A program made the position numbers and the translations under genes. A stretch of 64,000 bases of DNA. Source: Bacteroidia bacterium. GTDB lineage: Bacteria > Bacteroidota > Bacteroidia > UKL13-3. Below are positions 35,790-42,789 of the stretch, in pieces (position 1 is the stretch's first letter; each line of letters opens with the position of its first letter). The notes under the pieces are model-generated. The model was given only the letters and a program-made list of their open reading frames with translations. It had not been told where the DNA came from and ran no database searches. The stretch covers positions 1-64,000 of the forward strand of contig JAKLJI010000017.1 in the NCBI GenBank assembly GCA_023151275.1, in the 5' to 3' direction.

Positions 35790-36914
35790 CTATTCCGACA
35801 GGATGCGGTAAAGTTCAAGATTCAGATAGTAAGCGCTACCCGAAATTATCCTTTTTTCGAGAATGTCCATGCCAGCTAATTCATCTAGGTACTTGCGGGC
35901 TGTGTTTTCGGCGTAGTATTGCTTGTCGGTAAAGTGTTTTACTTTTGTAAAAGGCTGGGTAAAAAGCGCATTTACCATTATCTCCGGCCGGGCAACGTTT
36001 CCGCGGTCTATAATGGCCTGCAATATGGCATCTTTAGCGGCTATAATATCGTTTATTTTGGTATAGGTTAGGTTGGCAGATACTTCCACCGTTTTAAGCA
36101 TAAACAGGAGCCAAGCTTTCCAGTCGGCTCGTTGTGTAATGCCCGATAGTCCCTTATAATAAACTTCCTTCTGCTCCATAATGTAGCGGCTCATAAATAA
36201 TATGGGCAGGTCGAGCAATCCTTTTTTGGTGAGGTAATGGATGCTAAAGATCCTCCCGGTGCGCCCGTTGCCATCCCTGAATGGATGGATGGCCTCGAAC
36301 TGGAAATGACCTATGGCCATTTTCAACAGCGGATCGAGCGGGTACTTTTCGTCATCATTCAAAAAATCATACAGGTTTTGCATTTTTTCCTGTACAATTA
36401 CCGGTCCACGTGGTGGTGTATAAAAAACCTTGCCAGCATTGTGTCCGCTGCCTCCTTGTTTAATGTAGACTTGGGCCACGGGCGGGCGGATACCATCTTT
36501 AAATGAAGTTATTATCCGGTAAATACGAGTGAAATACTCTTCATCAAACTTATTTTCGTTTTTAAGCAAGTATTGGTAACCTTCCCATAGCGCTTCGCGG
36601 TAGTTCAGAATCTCCCTGGCCGGCCCTGGTAAAGGTTTTGACCGCTGCTCGCTGTATGCCTGGTAAAGCTCGTCATCGGTGGTAAATATGTTTTCGATAG
36701 CACTCGATGCTTTTGCTTCCTGCAAGCTTATGGAATTAATAAGCAAGCCTTGGTTGGGAATGGCAATACTGCGCCCCTGCAGCCGGCCAAGAGCAGCCTT
36801 TGCATTGCCAAGCTGCTCATATATATCTACCGACTGGTAATAGTGCGGTTTAAGCGGTAGCAAGGGCAGCGCGTTCCAGGGTAGGCTTCTATCGGGATTT
36901 ACTAAGTATGCCAT
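35790..36914 (-). CDS. Fic/DOC family AMP-transferase (class II, self-inhibited)
   Basis: 374 aa. The Fic core has the complete active loop HPFRDGNGRTGR at 210-221 (catalytic His 210, Asp and Arg present). The N-terminal helix carries SSAIEN at 70-75, the inhibitory (S/T)xxxE(G/N) motif of class II Fic proteins whose Glu blocks ATP. The N-terminus (LPLKPHYYQSVDIYEQLGNA) and the C-terminal winged-helix-like region (ARKYLDELAGMDILEKRIIS) fit Fic proteins that modify DNA-related targets. It heads the operon with jetABCD and is preceded by a periodic operator array, so the winged helix may bind there. The -7 box sits 5 bp from its ATG, implying a leaderless mRNA. Confidence 0.9.
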   Translation of the reverse strand: MAYLVNPDRSLPWNALPLLPLKPHYYQSVDIYEQLGNAKAALGRLQGRSIAIPNQGLLINSISLQEAKASSAIENIFTTDDELYQAYSEQRSKPLPGPAREILNYREALWEGYQYLLKNENKFDEEYFTRIYRIITSFKDGIRPPVAQVYIKQGGSGHNAGKVFYTPPRGPVIVQEKMQNLYDFLNDDEKYPLDPLLKMAIGHFQFEAIHPFRDGNGRTGRIFSIHYLTKKGLLDLPILFMSRYIMEQKEVYYKGLSGITQRADWKAWLLFMLKTVEVSANLTYTKINDIIAAKDAILQAIIDRGNVARPEIMVNALFTQPFTKVKHFTDKQYYAENTARKYLDELAGMDILEKRIISGSAYYLNLELYRILSE

Positions 36915-36918
36915 GATA

Positions 36919-36926
36919 CAAAGATA
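36919..36926 (-). promoter_or_regulatory. -7 element of the fic-jet operon (predicted leaderless transcript)
   Basis: On the minus strand TATCTTTG matches TAnnTTTG exactly and ends 5 bp before the fic ATG. With a start site about 7 bp downstream of the element, the transcript would begin at or beside the start codon. The -33 region, about 19-23 bp further upstream, lies inside operator O1. Confidence 0.7.
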
Positions 36927-36933
36927 TCACTAA

Positions 36934-36958
36934 CCTTAAAACTTATCGTTTTTTAAGG
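36934..36958 (-). promoter_or_regulatory. Operator O1: CCTTAA-N13-TTAAGG over the -33 region
   Basis: Perfect 6-bp half-sites separated by 13 nt, 7 bp upstream of the -7 element. Occupation by a dimeric protein would block RNA polymerase at the -33 region, so this is probably a repressor site. Confidence 0.7.
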
Positions 36959-37004
36959 CAAAAGGTATTCCTGACCTTAAAATCAATTAATGAAAAACCA
37001 ATAA

Positions 37005-37029
37005 CCTTAAATTTATGCACTTATTAAGG
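37005..37029 (-). promoter_or_regulatory. Operator O2: CCTTAA-N13-TTAAGG
   Basis: Same half-sites and 13-nt spacer as O1, with a different spacer sequence, starting exactly 71 bp from O1. A lone CCTTAA half-site (36975-36980) lies between O1 and O2. Confidence 0.68.
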
Positions 37030-37075
37030 TGAGCTGTATTTCTAGCTTTAAAATCTGGGTGTTTTAGATGAATAA

Positions 37076-37100
37076 CCTTAAAACTATACATTTATTAAGG
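37076..37100 (-). promoter_or_regulatory. Operator O3: CCTTAA-N13-TTAAGG
   Basis: Third identical inverted repeat with a 13-nt spacer, again exactly 71 bp from the previous one. Confidence 0.68.
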
Positions 37101-37122
37101 AGAGATAAAACTGGCCTGAAAT

Positions 37123-37842
37123 AGGTATGCTACTTTGCTTGTGAATAATACTCATGTGTCAGCTTCGATCATTTTGAATGGTCTATATTTCATTTACGGA
37201 ATGTTCCCAAATATTATCAGTTAGGAGTACGATTGAGTAGCTATTGCTTAATGGCTTATTGAACAGTGCAAACATCAACTTCCAAAACTGGTTGCCGGCA
37301 TGCCCTTTATTGCTGAAGCTTTACAGATGTTAAACCAGGAATTGTGATTAGAATCTGTAATTGTGATAGGTCATCTGCATGGGAGAAAAACTTGATTTTT
37401 TTAAAAATTAGTTTAATGTGTTTCGTATTTACCAAAAATTACTAACGTATCGCATTTTACAACTTCAACCTCGAGTTCCTACGGAAAGAATTTGACCGCT
37501 TGACTTAGGTGTTCCAAGATTTTAATACTAGAACAACATAGGAAATAATTAGTCCTTTTAATTGAAGATATTTTATGGGCTAAATTGATTTATCATTGTT
37601 AAGTATTTCGCTTAAAAGATTTTCCTGTTCAATAAAATCGGTTGTTTCATAAACCACTACTTTTATTGACTTTGTACCAAAGGCGATGTTTTCAGCTTGC
37701 ATTTTTTCGTTTCTAAACGTTATTATACATTTACTGAACAAATACAGTCTGAACCAAAATATTCAACTATTACAAACGTATTGGACACCATGGATTAAAA
37801 GAAATCCAAACTGCTGAAGCCGGTTCAATGTAATTTGAATCT
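37123..37842. other. Mostly noncoding region between the fic promoter and the tRNA duplication
   Basis: About 700 A+T-rich bases with frequent stops in all frames. The only frame worth listing is the 40-codon one at 37580-37702. A plus-strand stretch near 37300 (ATGCCCTTTATTGCTGAAGC) looks like coding debris but is stopped after 14 codons. Confidence 0.4.
37580..37702 (-). CDS. Possible 40-aa ORF, perhaps a gene remnant
   Basis: ATG (complement 37700-37702) to TAG (37580-37582). The sequence (AFGTKSIKVVVYETTDFIEQ, then ENLLSEILNN) looks like a real protein start, with an amphipathic strand-helix pattern, but ends early. The ribosome site is weak (GAAACGAAAAA). It may be the N-terminus of a gene lost from the island edge. 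Confidence 0.3.
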   Translation of the reverse strand: MQAENIAFGTKSIKVVVYETTDFIEQENLLSEILNNDKSI

Positions 37843-37935
37843 AAAAAGTCGCCATATGTACGACTTGAACTTTTGTAGCGGGGAGCAGAATCGAACTGCC
37901 GTCAGCCTTGGGCTGATAGGAATCCTACGCTGAAT
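37843..37935 (-). repeat. Partial duplicate of tRNA-Met 3' half and terminator (possible att remnant)
   Basis: 37874-37901 is identical over 28 bases to 37975-38002 (tRNA 3' end and T arm), offset 101 bp. 37921-37931 repeats the anticodon-stem region (38017-38027, offset 96). The preceding hairpin AAGTCG...CGACTT (37846-37866) copies the tRNA terminator at 37946-37966. The acceptor 5' side, D arm and anticodon loop are missing, so this is not a tRNA gene. Confidence 0.75.
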
Positions 37936-37945
37936 AGCATAAAAA

Positions 37946-37966
37946 AAGTCGTCATATAGACGACTT
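37946..37966 (-). terminator. Terminator of the tRNA-Met gene
   Basis: On the minus strand AAGTCGTC-TATAT-GACGACTT (8-bp stem, 5-nt loop) is followed by a run of T's. It begins 11 bp downstream of the tRNA 3' end. Confidence 0.8.
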
Positions 37967-37976
37967 GATTCTCTTG

Positions 37977-38050
37977 TAGCGGGGAGCAGAATCGAACTGC
38001 CGACCTTAGGGTTATGAATCCTACGCTCTAACCATCTGAGCTACCCCGCC
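37977..38050 (-). tRNA. tRNA-Met (anticodon CAT)
   Basis: 74 nt on the minus strand. Acceptor GGCGGGG pairs with CCCCGCT (one G-T), D arm GCTC...GAGC, anticodon loop TTCATAA with CAT at positions 34-36, T arm GGCAG-TTCGATT-CTGCT. CCA is not encoded. G1 paired with T72 argues against the initiator, so an elongator Met or a CAT-Ile2 species fits. Perfect promoter upstream and terminator downstream. Confidence 0.93.
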
Positions 38051-38081
38051 ATTCTTGCAAACGATGTCTGCTAAGGGGCTG

Positions 38082-38112
38082 CAAATATAAATTTTTCAAT
38101 ATGAAAAGCAAA
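38082..38112 (-). promoter_or_regulatory. Promoter of tRNA-Met: TTTG-N19-TATATTTG
   Basis: Reading the minus strand, -33 TTTG (complement 38109-38112), a 19-nt spacer, and -7 TATATTTG (complement 38082-38089), 31 bp before the tRNA. This is a textbook Bacteroidota sigma-A promoter. Confidence 0.85.
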
Positions 38113-38232
38113 TAGTTTTTTCGAGATATTGAAAATCAATTGTATGCCGTTGTATGTCTATTAGTTTCTACAATTTCAAGCTTAAACACATTTTAGGTTG
38201 GGGTTGCGGTTAACGATTAACAAAAAATCTGC

Positions 38233-38240
38233 TACTTTTG
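38233..38240 (+). promoter_or_regulatory. -7 element upstream of the GH25 gene
   Basis: TACTTTTG matches TAnnTTTG and lies 16 bp before ATG 38257, giving a short leader. No TTTG is present at the ideal -33 distance. Confidence 0.5.
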
Positions 38241-38256
38241 TATTAAACACTTGTTC

Positions 38257-39033
38257 ATGAAAAAGAAAAGAATAGTTATCGCTGTATCCTCCTCACTGGC
38301 CATGTTGTTAGCTGGGTTCTTACTCGTTACCTATCCTCCAAATCAAGCCATTAGCAAGGTTACCAGCTCTTTGCGCTCCAGTTTCTATCCGGGATTTGGC
38401 ATTTGGTTGCCCCCTGATTACGATGTGCATGGCATTGATGTTTCTCGTCACCAACGCCGAATTGACTGGGAAGCTGTTTCAACACATACCCACAACAATG
38501 TTTCAATTAATTTTGCATTTATAAAGGCCAGTGAAGGTCGCACTGTAAAAGACAATTTCTTTGATGAAAACTGGAAATCTGCCAAGGACAACAATATCCT
38601 ACGTGGAGCTTACCATTTCTTTCGTCCACATTTAACCGCAGATGAGCAATTTTTGTTGTTCAAATCGCGCGTGAAATTGGAAAAAGAAGATCTTCCACCG
38701 GTTCTCGATGTTGAAATGCGTGGATCGACTCCTCCTGCCCGGATGAAGAAAAATGTAAAACGTTGGTTGGAATTGGCCGAAAAACATTACGGTGTTACCC
38801 CTATTCTTTACACCTCTTATTCGTTTTATAAAAACTATTTTAGCGGAAAAGAATTTAAAAAATATCCATTGTGGATTGCCCACTACGCAACTGAGGATTT
38901 GAATCGCCTTACCGACAAATGGAATTTTTGGCAACACAATGAAAGTGGACGTGTTAAAGGGATTCGCGGAGATGTGGATTTCAATGTTTTCAAGGGTGAT
39001 TACGACGATTTGCTAAAACTTTGTAAGAAATAA
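38257..39033 (+). CDS. GH25 family muramidase (lysozyme)
   Basis: 258 aa from ATG 38257 (a TTG two codons earlier is also in frame). N-terminal membrane anchor or signal (KKKRIVIAVSSSLAMLLAGF), then the GH25 barrel: GIDVSRHQ near residue 58 supplies the conserved Asp, FIKASEG, GAYHFFRP, the catalytic DVE in VLDVEMRG, YTSYSFY, and the closing WQHNESGRV...DVDFNVF. It hydrolyses the MurNAc-GlcNAc bond of peptidoglycan. Probably housekeeping wall turnover; no phage genes are nearby. Followed by a terminator. Confidence 0.9.
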   Translation: MKKKRIVIAVSSSLAMLLAGFLLVTYPPNQAISKVTSSLRSSFYPGFGIWLPPDYDVHGIDVSRHQRRIDWEAVSTHTHNNVSINFAFIKASEGRTVKDNFFDENWKSAKDNNILRGAYHFFRPHLTADEQFLLFKSRVKLEKEDLPPVLDVEMRGSTPPARMKKNVKRWLELAEKHYGVTPILYTSYSFYKNYFSGKEFKKYPLWIAHYATEDLNRLTDKWNFWQHNESGRVKGIRGDVDFNVFKGDYDDLLKLCKK

Positions 39034-39036
39034 ATT

Positions 39037-39056
39037 AAGCCTCCGAATGGGGGCTT
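39037..39056 (+). terminator. Rho-independent terminator after GH25
   Basis: AAGCCTCC-GAAT-GGGGGCTT (8-bp stem with one T-G pair, 4-nt loop) followed by TTTT, directly after the GH25 stop. Confidence 0.85.
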
Positions 39057-39159
39057 TTTTATTGGTTTAGCTTTGAATGGCTATACCATTAGCAAGACAC
39101 TCCAAAAAACTAACCGTATAGGAAGCCTGGTTCCTACTCCCAAACAACACGATTAAACC

Positions 39160-39681
39160 ATGCCATTAAAAGAACTGGTTGCGAACAAAACCTTAAAGCC
39201 GAAAGAGAAAACAGAAGCCCTCAGCAACTTGTTGTTGGACAATTCTATCTCTATTGCTGAACTGCTTGCATTCGCAGAAAATCAGAAAGACCCTGTGAAG
39301 GCTAGCTGCATTGAGGCACTGGAGTTTGCGAGCAAACAGAATCCGGCTATTGCTGATCTAAATGTGTTGACATTCGCTACCAAAAACCTGAAAGCAAAGG
39401 CGCCACGCATTAAATGGGAAAGTGCTAAAGTAATTGGCAATGTGGTTTCACAATTCCCCAATGATTTGGATGAGGCCATTGAAGCCCTATTAAGCAATAC
39501 CGAACATGAAGGAACTGTTGTACGGTGGAGTGCGGCGTTTGCTTTAGGCGAAATTCTAATGCTAAAGAATAGCAAGTATGCCAATTTGTGTGCAACCCTG
39601 GAAAGCATTTGTGAAAAGGAAGAAAAAAACAGCATTAAGAAAATTTACCTGAATGCGATGAAGAAGTTCTCTAAGAAATAA
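39160..39681 (+). CDS. HEAT-repeat-like protein
   Basis: 173 aa, all-helical, with repeating helix pairs (KASCIEALEFASKQNPAIAD, then APRIKWESAKVIGNVVSQFP, then VVRWSAAFALGEILML) typical of HEAT/armadillo repeats. No catalytic domain; probably a scaffold. Monocistronic. Confidence 0.7.
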   Translation: MPLKELVANKTLKPKEKTEALSNLLLDNSISIAELLAFAENQKDPVKASCIEALEFASKQNPAIADLNVLTFATKNLKAKAPRIKWESAKVIGNVVSQFPNDLDEAIEALLSNTEHEGTVVRWSAAFALGEILMLKNSKYANLCATLESICEKEEKNSIKKIYLNAMKKFSKK

Positions 39682-39967
39682 GTTGCAACAGAGATTCCGT
39701 TCTTACTCGTCAATTCATTGTCCGCAGCGTAGGGAATTAACTTAGGTCAGGCAAGTATTCTGAGGCTTTCATTTTGTAAATCAGATGGACAAAAAATCCG
39801 CTGCTAAAATGAGGCTCGATATCTTGTAAGCAATTCTTCTTTCAAAACATATCGAACTTGAATTATAGCCGGAATACGCATTTAACTATCTAGGGCCTGC
39901 TGATTAACGCGTAATTTATTGATTGAGCAGATGCTAACCCGGAAAAAGTGAAATCTTCTGTAAGGTA
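39682..39967. other. Intergenic with dispersed-repeat fragments
   Basis: 39868-39886 (GCCGGAATACGCATTTAAC) is a copy of the repeat end seen at 60-81 and 26449-26470. Near 39934 another CTAACCCGG fragment is present. No gene is supported. Confidence 0.45.
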
Positions 39968-40210
39968 TTGAAACAATTCATTTGGGTAAAATTGGATTTT
40001 GCTATGCAGCATGCTTTCCAGAACGCTAATCCAGCTCCGCATCATCTTCTTCGGATAAGCCTGGGTGGCTGTACAGGAGTACTATCCACCAGGCTTATCC
40101 TCGAATCTAATGCAGATCTGAATTTAACAGCAGACACTAACCATTATTTTATTGGAAACAGACTAGAAATTATTTTACCAAAAGCAGATATTTCAAAAAA
40201 ACATTTTTAA
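39968..40210 (+). CDS. Possible 80-aa protein, weakly IscA/HesB-like
   Basis: ORF starting at TTG 39968 (or ATG 40004), 80 aa. The stretch HHLLRISLGGCTGVLSTRLI followed by GNRLEIILPKA recalls the central LRVxxxGGGCSG...NGVKVxVD pattern of A-type iron-sulfur carriers. However, it has one cysteine and lacks the C-terminal CxC. It may be a diverged relative, a truncated copy or chance. Confidence 0.3.
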   Translation: MKQFIWVKLDFAMQHAFQNANPAPHHLLRISLGGCTGVLSTRLILESNADLNLTADTNHYFIGNRLEIILPKADISKKHF

Positions 40211-40263
40211 TGGTTCATGATAATAAATTTTTTCTTGAATAATTTAGGTTGCAATTAAATTTC

Positions 40264-40294
40264 CTTGTAATTGGCGAAGTAATATTTACCTTTG
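40264..40294 (+). promoter_or_regulatory. Promoter TTG-N20-TACCTTTG
   Basis: -33-like TTG at 40264-40266, a 20-nt spacer and a perfect -7 TACCTTTG at 40287-40294. Transcription would start near 40302, 8 bp before a 42-codon ORF. Confidence 0.6.
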
Positions 40295-40309
40295 CAGTTC
40301 AATTTATTC

Positions 40310-40438
40310 ATGCCACAGGGCAAATTCATATTAACCGAATTCCCAAGATTAAGTAATCTTGAAACACTCAACGGTAAAATTAAATCCGTTGTATGTATGG
40401 ATTGGTGCTACAATGAGCAGAAGGTTTTTGTATCTTAA
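40310..40438 (+). CDS. Possible 42-aa small protein with its own promoter and hairpin
   Basis: ATG 40310 to TAA 40436-40438. The sequence includes GKFILTEFPRLSNLETLNG and a C-terminal VVCMDWCYNEQKVFVS, with a C-x3-C pair. A perfect -7 element lies 16 bp upstream and a strong hairpin begins right at its stop, giving a self-contained transcription unit of about 170 nt. The unit could instead be a small RNA. No family recognised. Confidence 0.4.
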   Translation: MPQGKFILTEFPRLSNLETLNGKIKSVVCMDWCYNEQKVFVS

Positions 40439-40468
40439 ACCCCTGTCTTTTAAAGACTAAGCAGGGGT
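40439..40468 (+). terminator. Hairpin at the end of the small unit
   Basis: Outer stem ACCCCTG / CAGGGGT (40439-40445 with 40462-40468) enclosing an inner palindrome GTCTT-TTA-AAGAC. No long T-run follows, so termination is probable rather than certain. Confidence 0.5.
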
Positions 40469-40549
40469 ACAACTCAATTCTTACTTCCTAATTTATTTCC
40501 GTGCATCAAGCCCAGTGGTTTGCGTGCGCCATTTTTATTTTGCGTTAAA

Positions 40550-42109
40550 ATGACGACAGAAAAATTAAAGCATTTAACTCGACCATTTTTATTAATTTGG
40601 TTAATTTCTCTTGCAAGCCTGGTAATTACAAGCGTATTTGTTGCCGCTCATTTATGGGATGGAATTCTCTTATTTATTCCATTAGTATTGTTATTTGTAG
40701 TTGCGTACGATACTTTTCAAAACAAACATAGTATACGAAAGAATTATCCATTAATTGGACGATTAAGGTATTTATTTGAGTCGGTACGTCCGGAATTGAG
40801 GCAGTATTTTTTTGAAGGCGAATTGGATGGAAAGCCCTTTAATCGCAGGCAACGTTCAATTGTTTATCAGCGTGCAAAAAACGAAAAGCAAACAGTTTCA
40901 TTTGGCATGCAGGATGATCCGAATAGAATTGGATACGAATGGGCGGCTCACAGTGTTTATCCGAAGCAAGCCAAAGCCGATTCCTTGCGCGTTACCATAG
41001 GCAACTCAAGCTGTAAGCAACCTTATTCTTCCAGTATCTTCAATATTGGAGCCATGAGCTATGGTGCATTAAGTAAAACGGCAGTAAGCTCTTTAAATCA
41101 GGGAGCAGCACTAGGCCAATTTGCCCAAAATACCGGCGAAGGTGGCATTAGTGATTACCATTTGCATGGGGGCGATTTAATTTGGCAAATAGGCACAGGC
41201 TATTTTGGATGTCGTGATGCGCAAGGCTATTTTGATGAATTGCTCTTTGCTGAAAAATCGAACCTTCCACAGGTGAAAATGGTTGAAATAAAATTGTCAC
41301 AAGGAGCTAAACCCGGACATGGAGGCTTGTTACCTGCACATAAAAATACACCTGAAATTGCACGTATCCGGAACATTGAACCCTATACCACTGTTCATTC
41401 GCCTGCTGCACATACTGCATTTGCAACTGCAAAGGAGCTTTTGGTATTTATCAAAAGACTTCGTGAATTATCAGCAGGCAAACCCATTGGATTTAAAATA
41501 TGCATTGGACGAAAAGAAGAGTTTGAGGAGATTGTTCACCAAATGGCATTAACGGGAATTTATCCCGACTTTATTACAGTAGATGGAGCTGAAGGAGGAA
41601 CAGGAGCTGCGCCACTTGAATTTATTGATTACATGGGAATGTCGCTTGCCGATGCCTTACCATTTGTAAATCAATGCCTGGAGGAATACGGTCTGCGAAA
41701 TGAAATAAAACTACTGGCAGCCGGCAAAATTATTACGGCCTTTGATATTGCTAAAAACCTGGCATTGGGAGCTGATGCCTGTTACAGTGCGCGGGGAATG
41801 ATGTTTGCGTTGGGTTGCATTCAGGCCTTGCAATGCGATAGCGGAAAATGTCCGGTGGGAATAGCAACCCAGGAAAAATCATTGTATAAAGGTATTGATA
41901 TTAGCGACAAGCGTGTACGAGTGGCCAATTTTCACAAAAACACCATGCAATCGCTTTTGGATTTTATGGGCGCATGTGGATTTGAAACTCCTGAAGAAAT
42001 TGAGCCCAAATCATTTTTTAGAAGAACAGCACCTGCCCTAAACGAAAGTTTTGAAACCATTTATTTCAACAAAGAAAAGGAACACAAGCAGCAACCTGTA
42101 AACCGCTAA
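40550..42109 (+). CDS. FMN-binding glutamate-synthase-like membrane protein
   Basis: 519 aa from ATG 40550 (MTTEKLKHL); an earlier ATG at 40520 has a poorer context. Two N-terminal transmembrane helices (about 14-60) precede a GltB-type FMN barrel: IFNIGAMSYGALS, NTGEGG, VEIKLSQGAKPGHGGLLP, TVDGAEGGTGAAP, and the cysteine cluster GCIQALQCDSGKCPVGIATQ. The glutaminase domain and GltD partner are absent, so it is not a complete glutamate synthase. The family is widespread and its true reaction is unsettled. The next gene starts 4 bp after its stop. Confidence 0.85.
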   Translation: MTTEKLKHLTRPFLLIWLISLASLVITSVFVAAHLWDGILLFIPLVLLFVVAYDTFQNKHSIRKNYPLIGRLRYLFESVRPELRQYFFEGELDGKPFNRRQRSIVYQRAKNEKQTVSFGMQDDPNRIGYEWAAHSVYPKQAKADSLRVTIGNSSCKQPYSSSIFNIGAMSYGALSKTAVSSLNQGAALGQFAQNTGEGGISDYHLHGGDLIWQIGTGYFGCRDAQGYFDELLFAEKSNLPQVKMVEIKLSQGAKPGHGGLLPAHKNTPEIARIRNIEPYTTVHSPAAHTAFATAKELLVFIKRLRELSAGKPIGFKICIGRKEEFEEIVHQMALTGIYPDFITVDGAEGGTGAAPLEFIDYMGMSLADALPFVNQCLEEYGLRNEIKLLAAGKIITAFDIAKNLALGADACYSARGMMFALGCIQALQCDSGKCPVGIATQEKSLYKGIDISDKRVRVANFHKNTMQSLLDFMGACGFETPEEIEPKSFFRRTAPALNESFETIYFNKEKEHKQQPVNR

Positions 42110-42113
42110 GACC

Positions 42114-42521
42114 ATGAAACCCATATTGACAAAAACTGATTATAGCACATTAAAAACTATTACCTCGCAGATTAAACCCATTCATTATTCAAAAGAAGTA
42201 AAATTATTACTTGAGGAATTAACTCGGGTTGAAGTGGTAAAAGACTCTGAAATTGAAAACGATATTCTTAGGATAAATTCCTATTTTGAGGCTATTGAAG
42301 AAGGCACAAGGAAATCACTGAATTTTAAATTAACCTTACCCTCTGAAGCTGATTTTAAAGAAAAGAAAATTTCGGTACTTTCACCTTTGGGAATAGCCTT
42401 AATTGGCTCTAAAGAAGGCATGATAGTGGAGTGCAAACTTCCTTCCGGGACCAAGAAAATTCATTTGTTAAAAGTGAAAAATAAAGCTGAAATGGAACTG
42501 AAAGATTCCACTGAATTTTAG
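42114..42521 (+). CDS. GreA/GreB-C-terminal-like protein (Rnk type)
   Basis: 135 aa. A short helical N-terminus (about 1-45) precedes the FKBP-like GreA/GreB C-terminal domain (KISVLSPLGIALIGSKEGMI, ending LLKVKNK). The long Gre coiled coil that enters the polymerase channel is missing, as in Rnk and related nucleoside diphosphate kinase regulators. Probably RNA-polymerase-associated. Coupled to the gene before it (4-bp gap). Confidence 0.75.
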   Translation: MKPILTKTDYSTLKTITSQIKPIHYSKEVKLLLEELTRVEVVKDSEIENDILRINSYFEAIEEGTRKSLNFKLTLPSEADFKEKKISVLSPLGIALIGSKEGMIVECKLPSGTKKIHLLKVKNKAEMELKDSTEF

Positions 42522-42789
42522 CAATTACAAAAGAGAAGTAAATGAAACTGCATTTATTTTTCGATTTCTTATTTGTTCAATTTTTGCGTTTACGATAATA
42601 GGCCTCCCCACTTGGGTGTGCATTGGATTTTTGGAATTCAAATTAGAAAAGGAATGAGGGTTACAATTCACGACAGAACCCGGCTTAGGGGTGGAAGCGC
42701 TAACCCGGAGGCACTTTGCCAGGGCACGAAATTTTGATTATTAAGAATAGGGTTTGATAAGCAGCCGAGGATTAGAAGCGGACGACCCG
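42522..42789. other. Noncoding region with repeat fragments
   Basis: Contains CAGAACCCGGCTTAGG and CTAACCCGGAGGC fragments related in base order to the dispersed repeat family, but no gene or strong hairpin until 42790. Confidence 0.4.

Larger units (their letters stand above)
36934..37122. repeat. Degenerate 71-bp tandem repeat holding the operators
   Basis: About 2.6 units of 71 bp. Each begins with CCTTAA-N13-TTAAGG; 41 bp later each has a weaker half-site (CCTTAAAATC at 36975, gCTTTAAAATC at 37045, CCTGAA at 37115), and the first two end in AATAA. The half-sites are conserved while spacer sequence drifts, as expected when protein binding is selected. Confidence 0.65.

Noticed and set aside
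36934-37100. CRISPR array
   Set aside because: The 71-bp units are themselves degenerate, only short palindromic half-sites are conserved, and there are no cas genes; it fits operators better.
37290-37400. Plus-strand coding remnant beginning MPFIAEALQMLNQE
   Set aside because: Stops after 14 codons and continues only after several frame breaks; too little to assign.
37876-37931. Second tRNA gene
   Set aside because: Only the 3' half and part of the anticodon stem are present; the D arm, 5' acceptor strand and anticodon loop are missing.
38257-39033. Phage endolysin
   Set aside because: The GH25 enzyme has an N-terminal membrane anchor, its own promoter-like element and terminator, and no phage structural or holin gene nearby.
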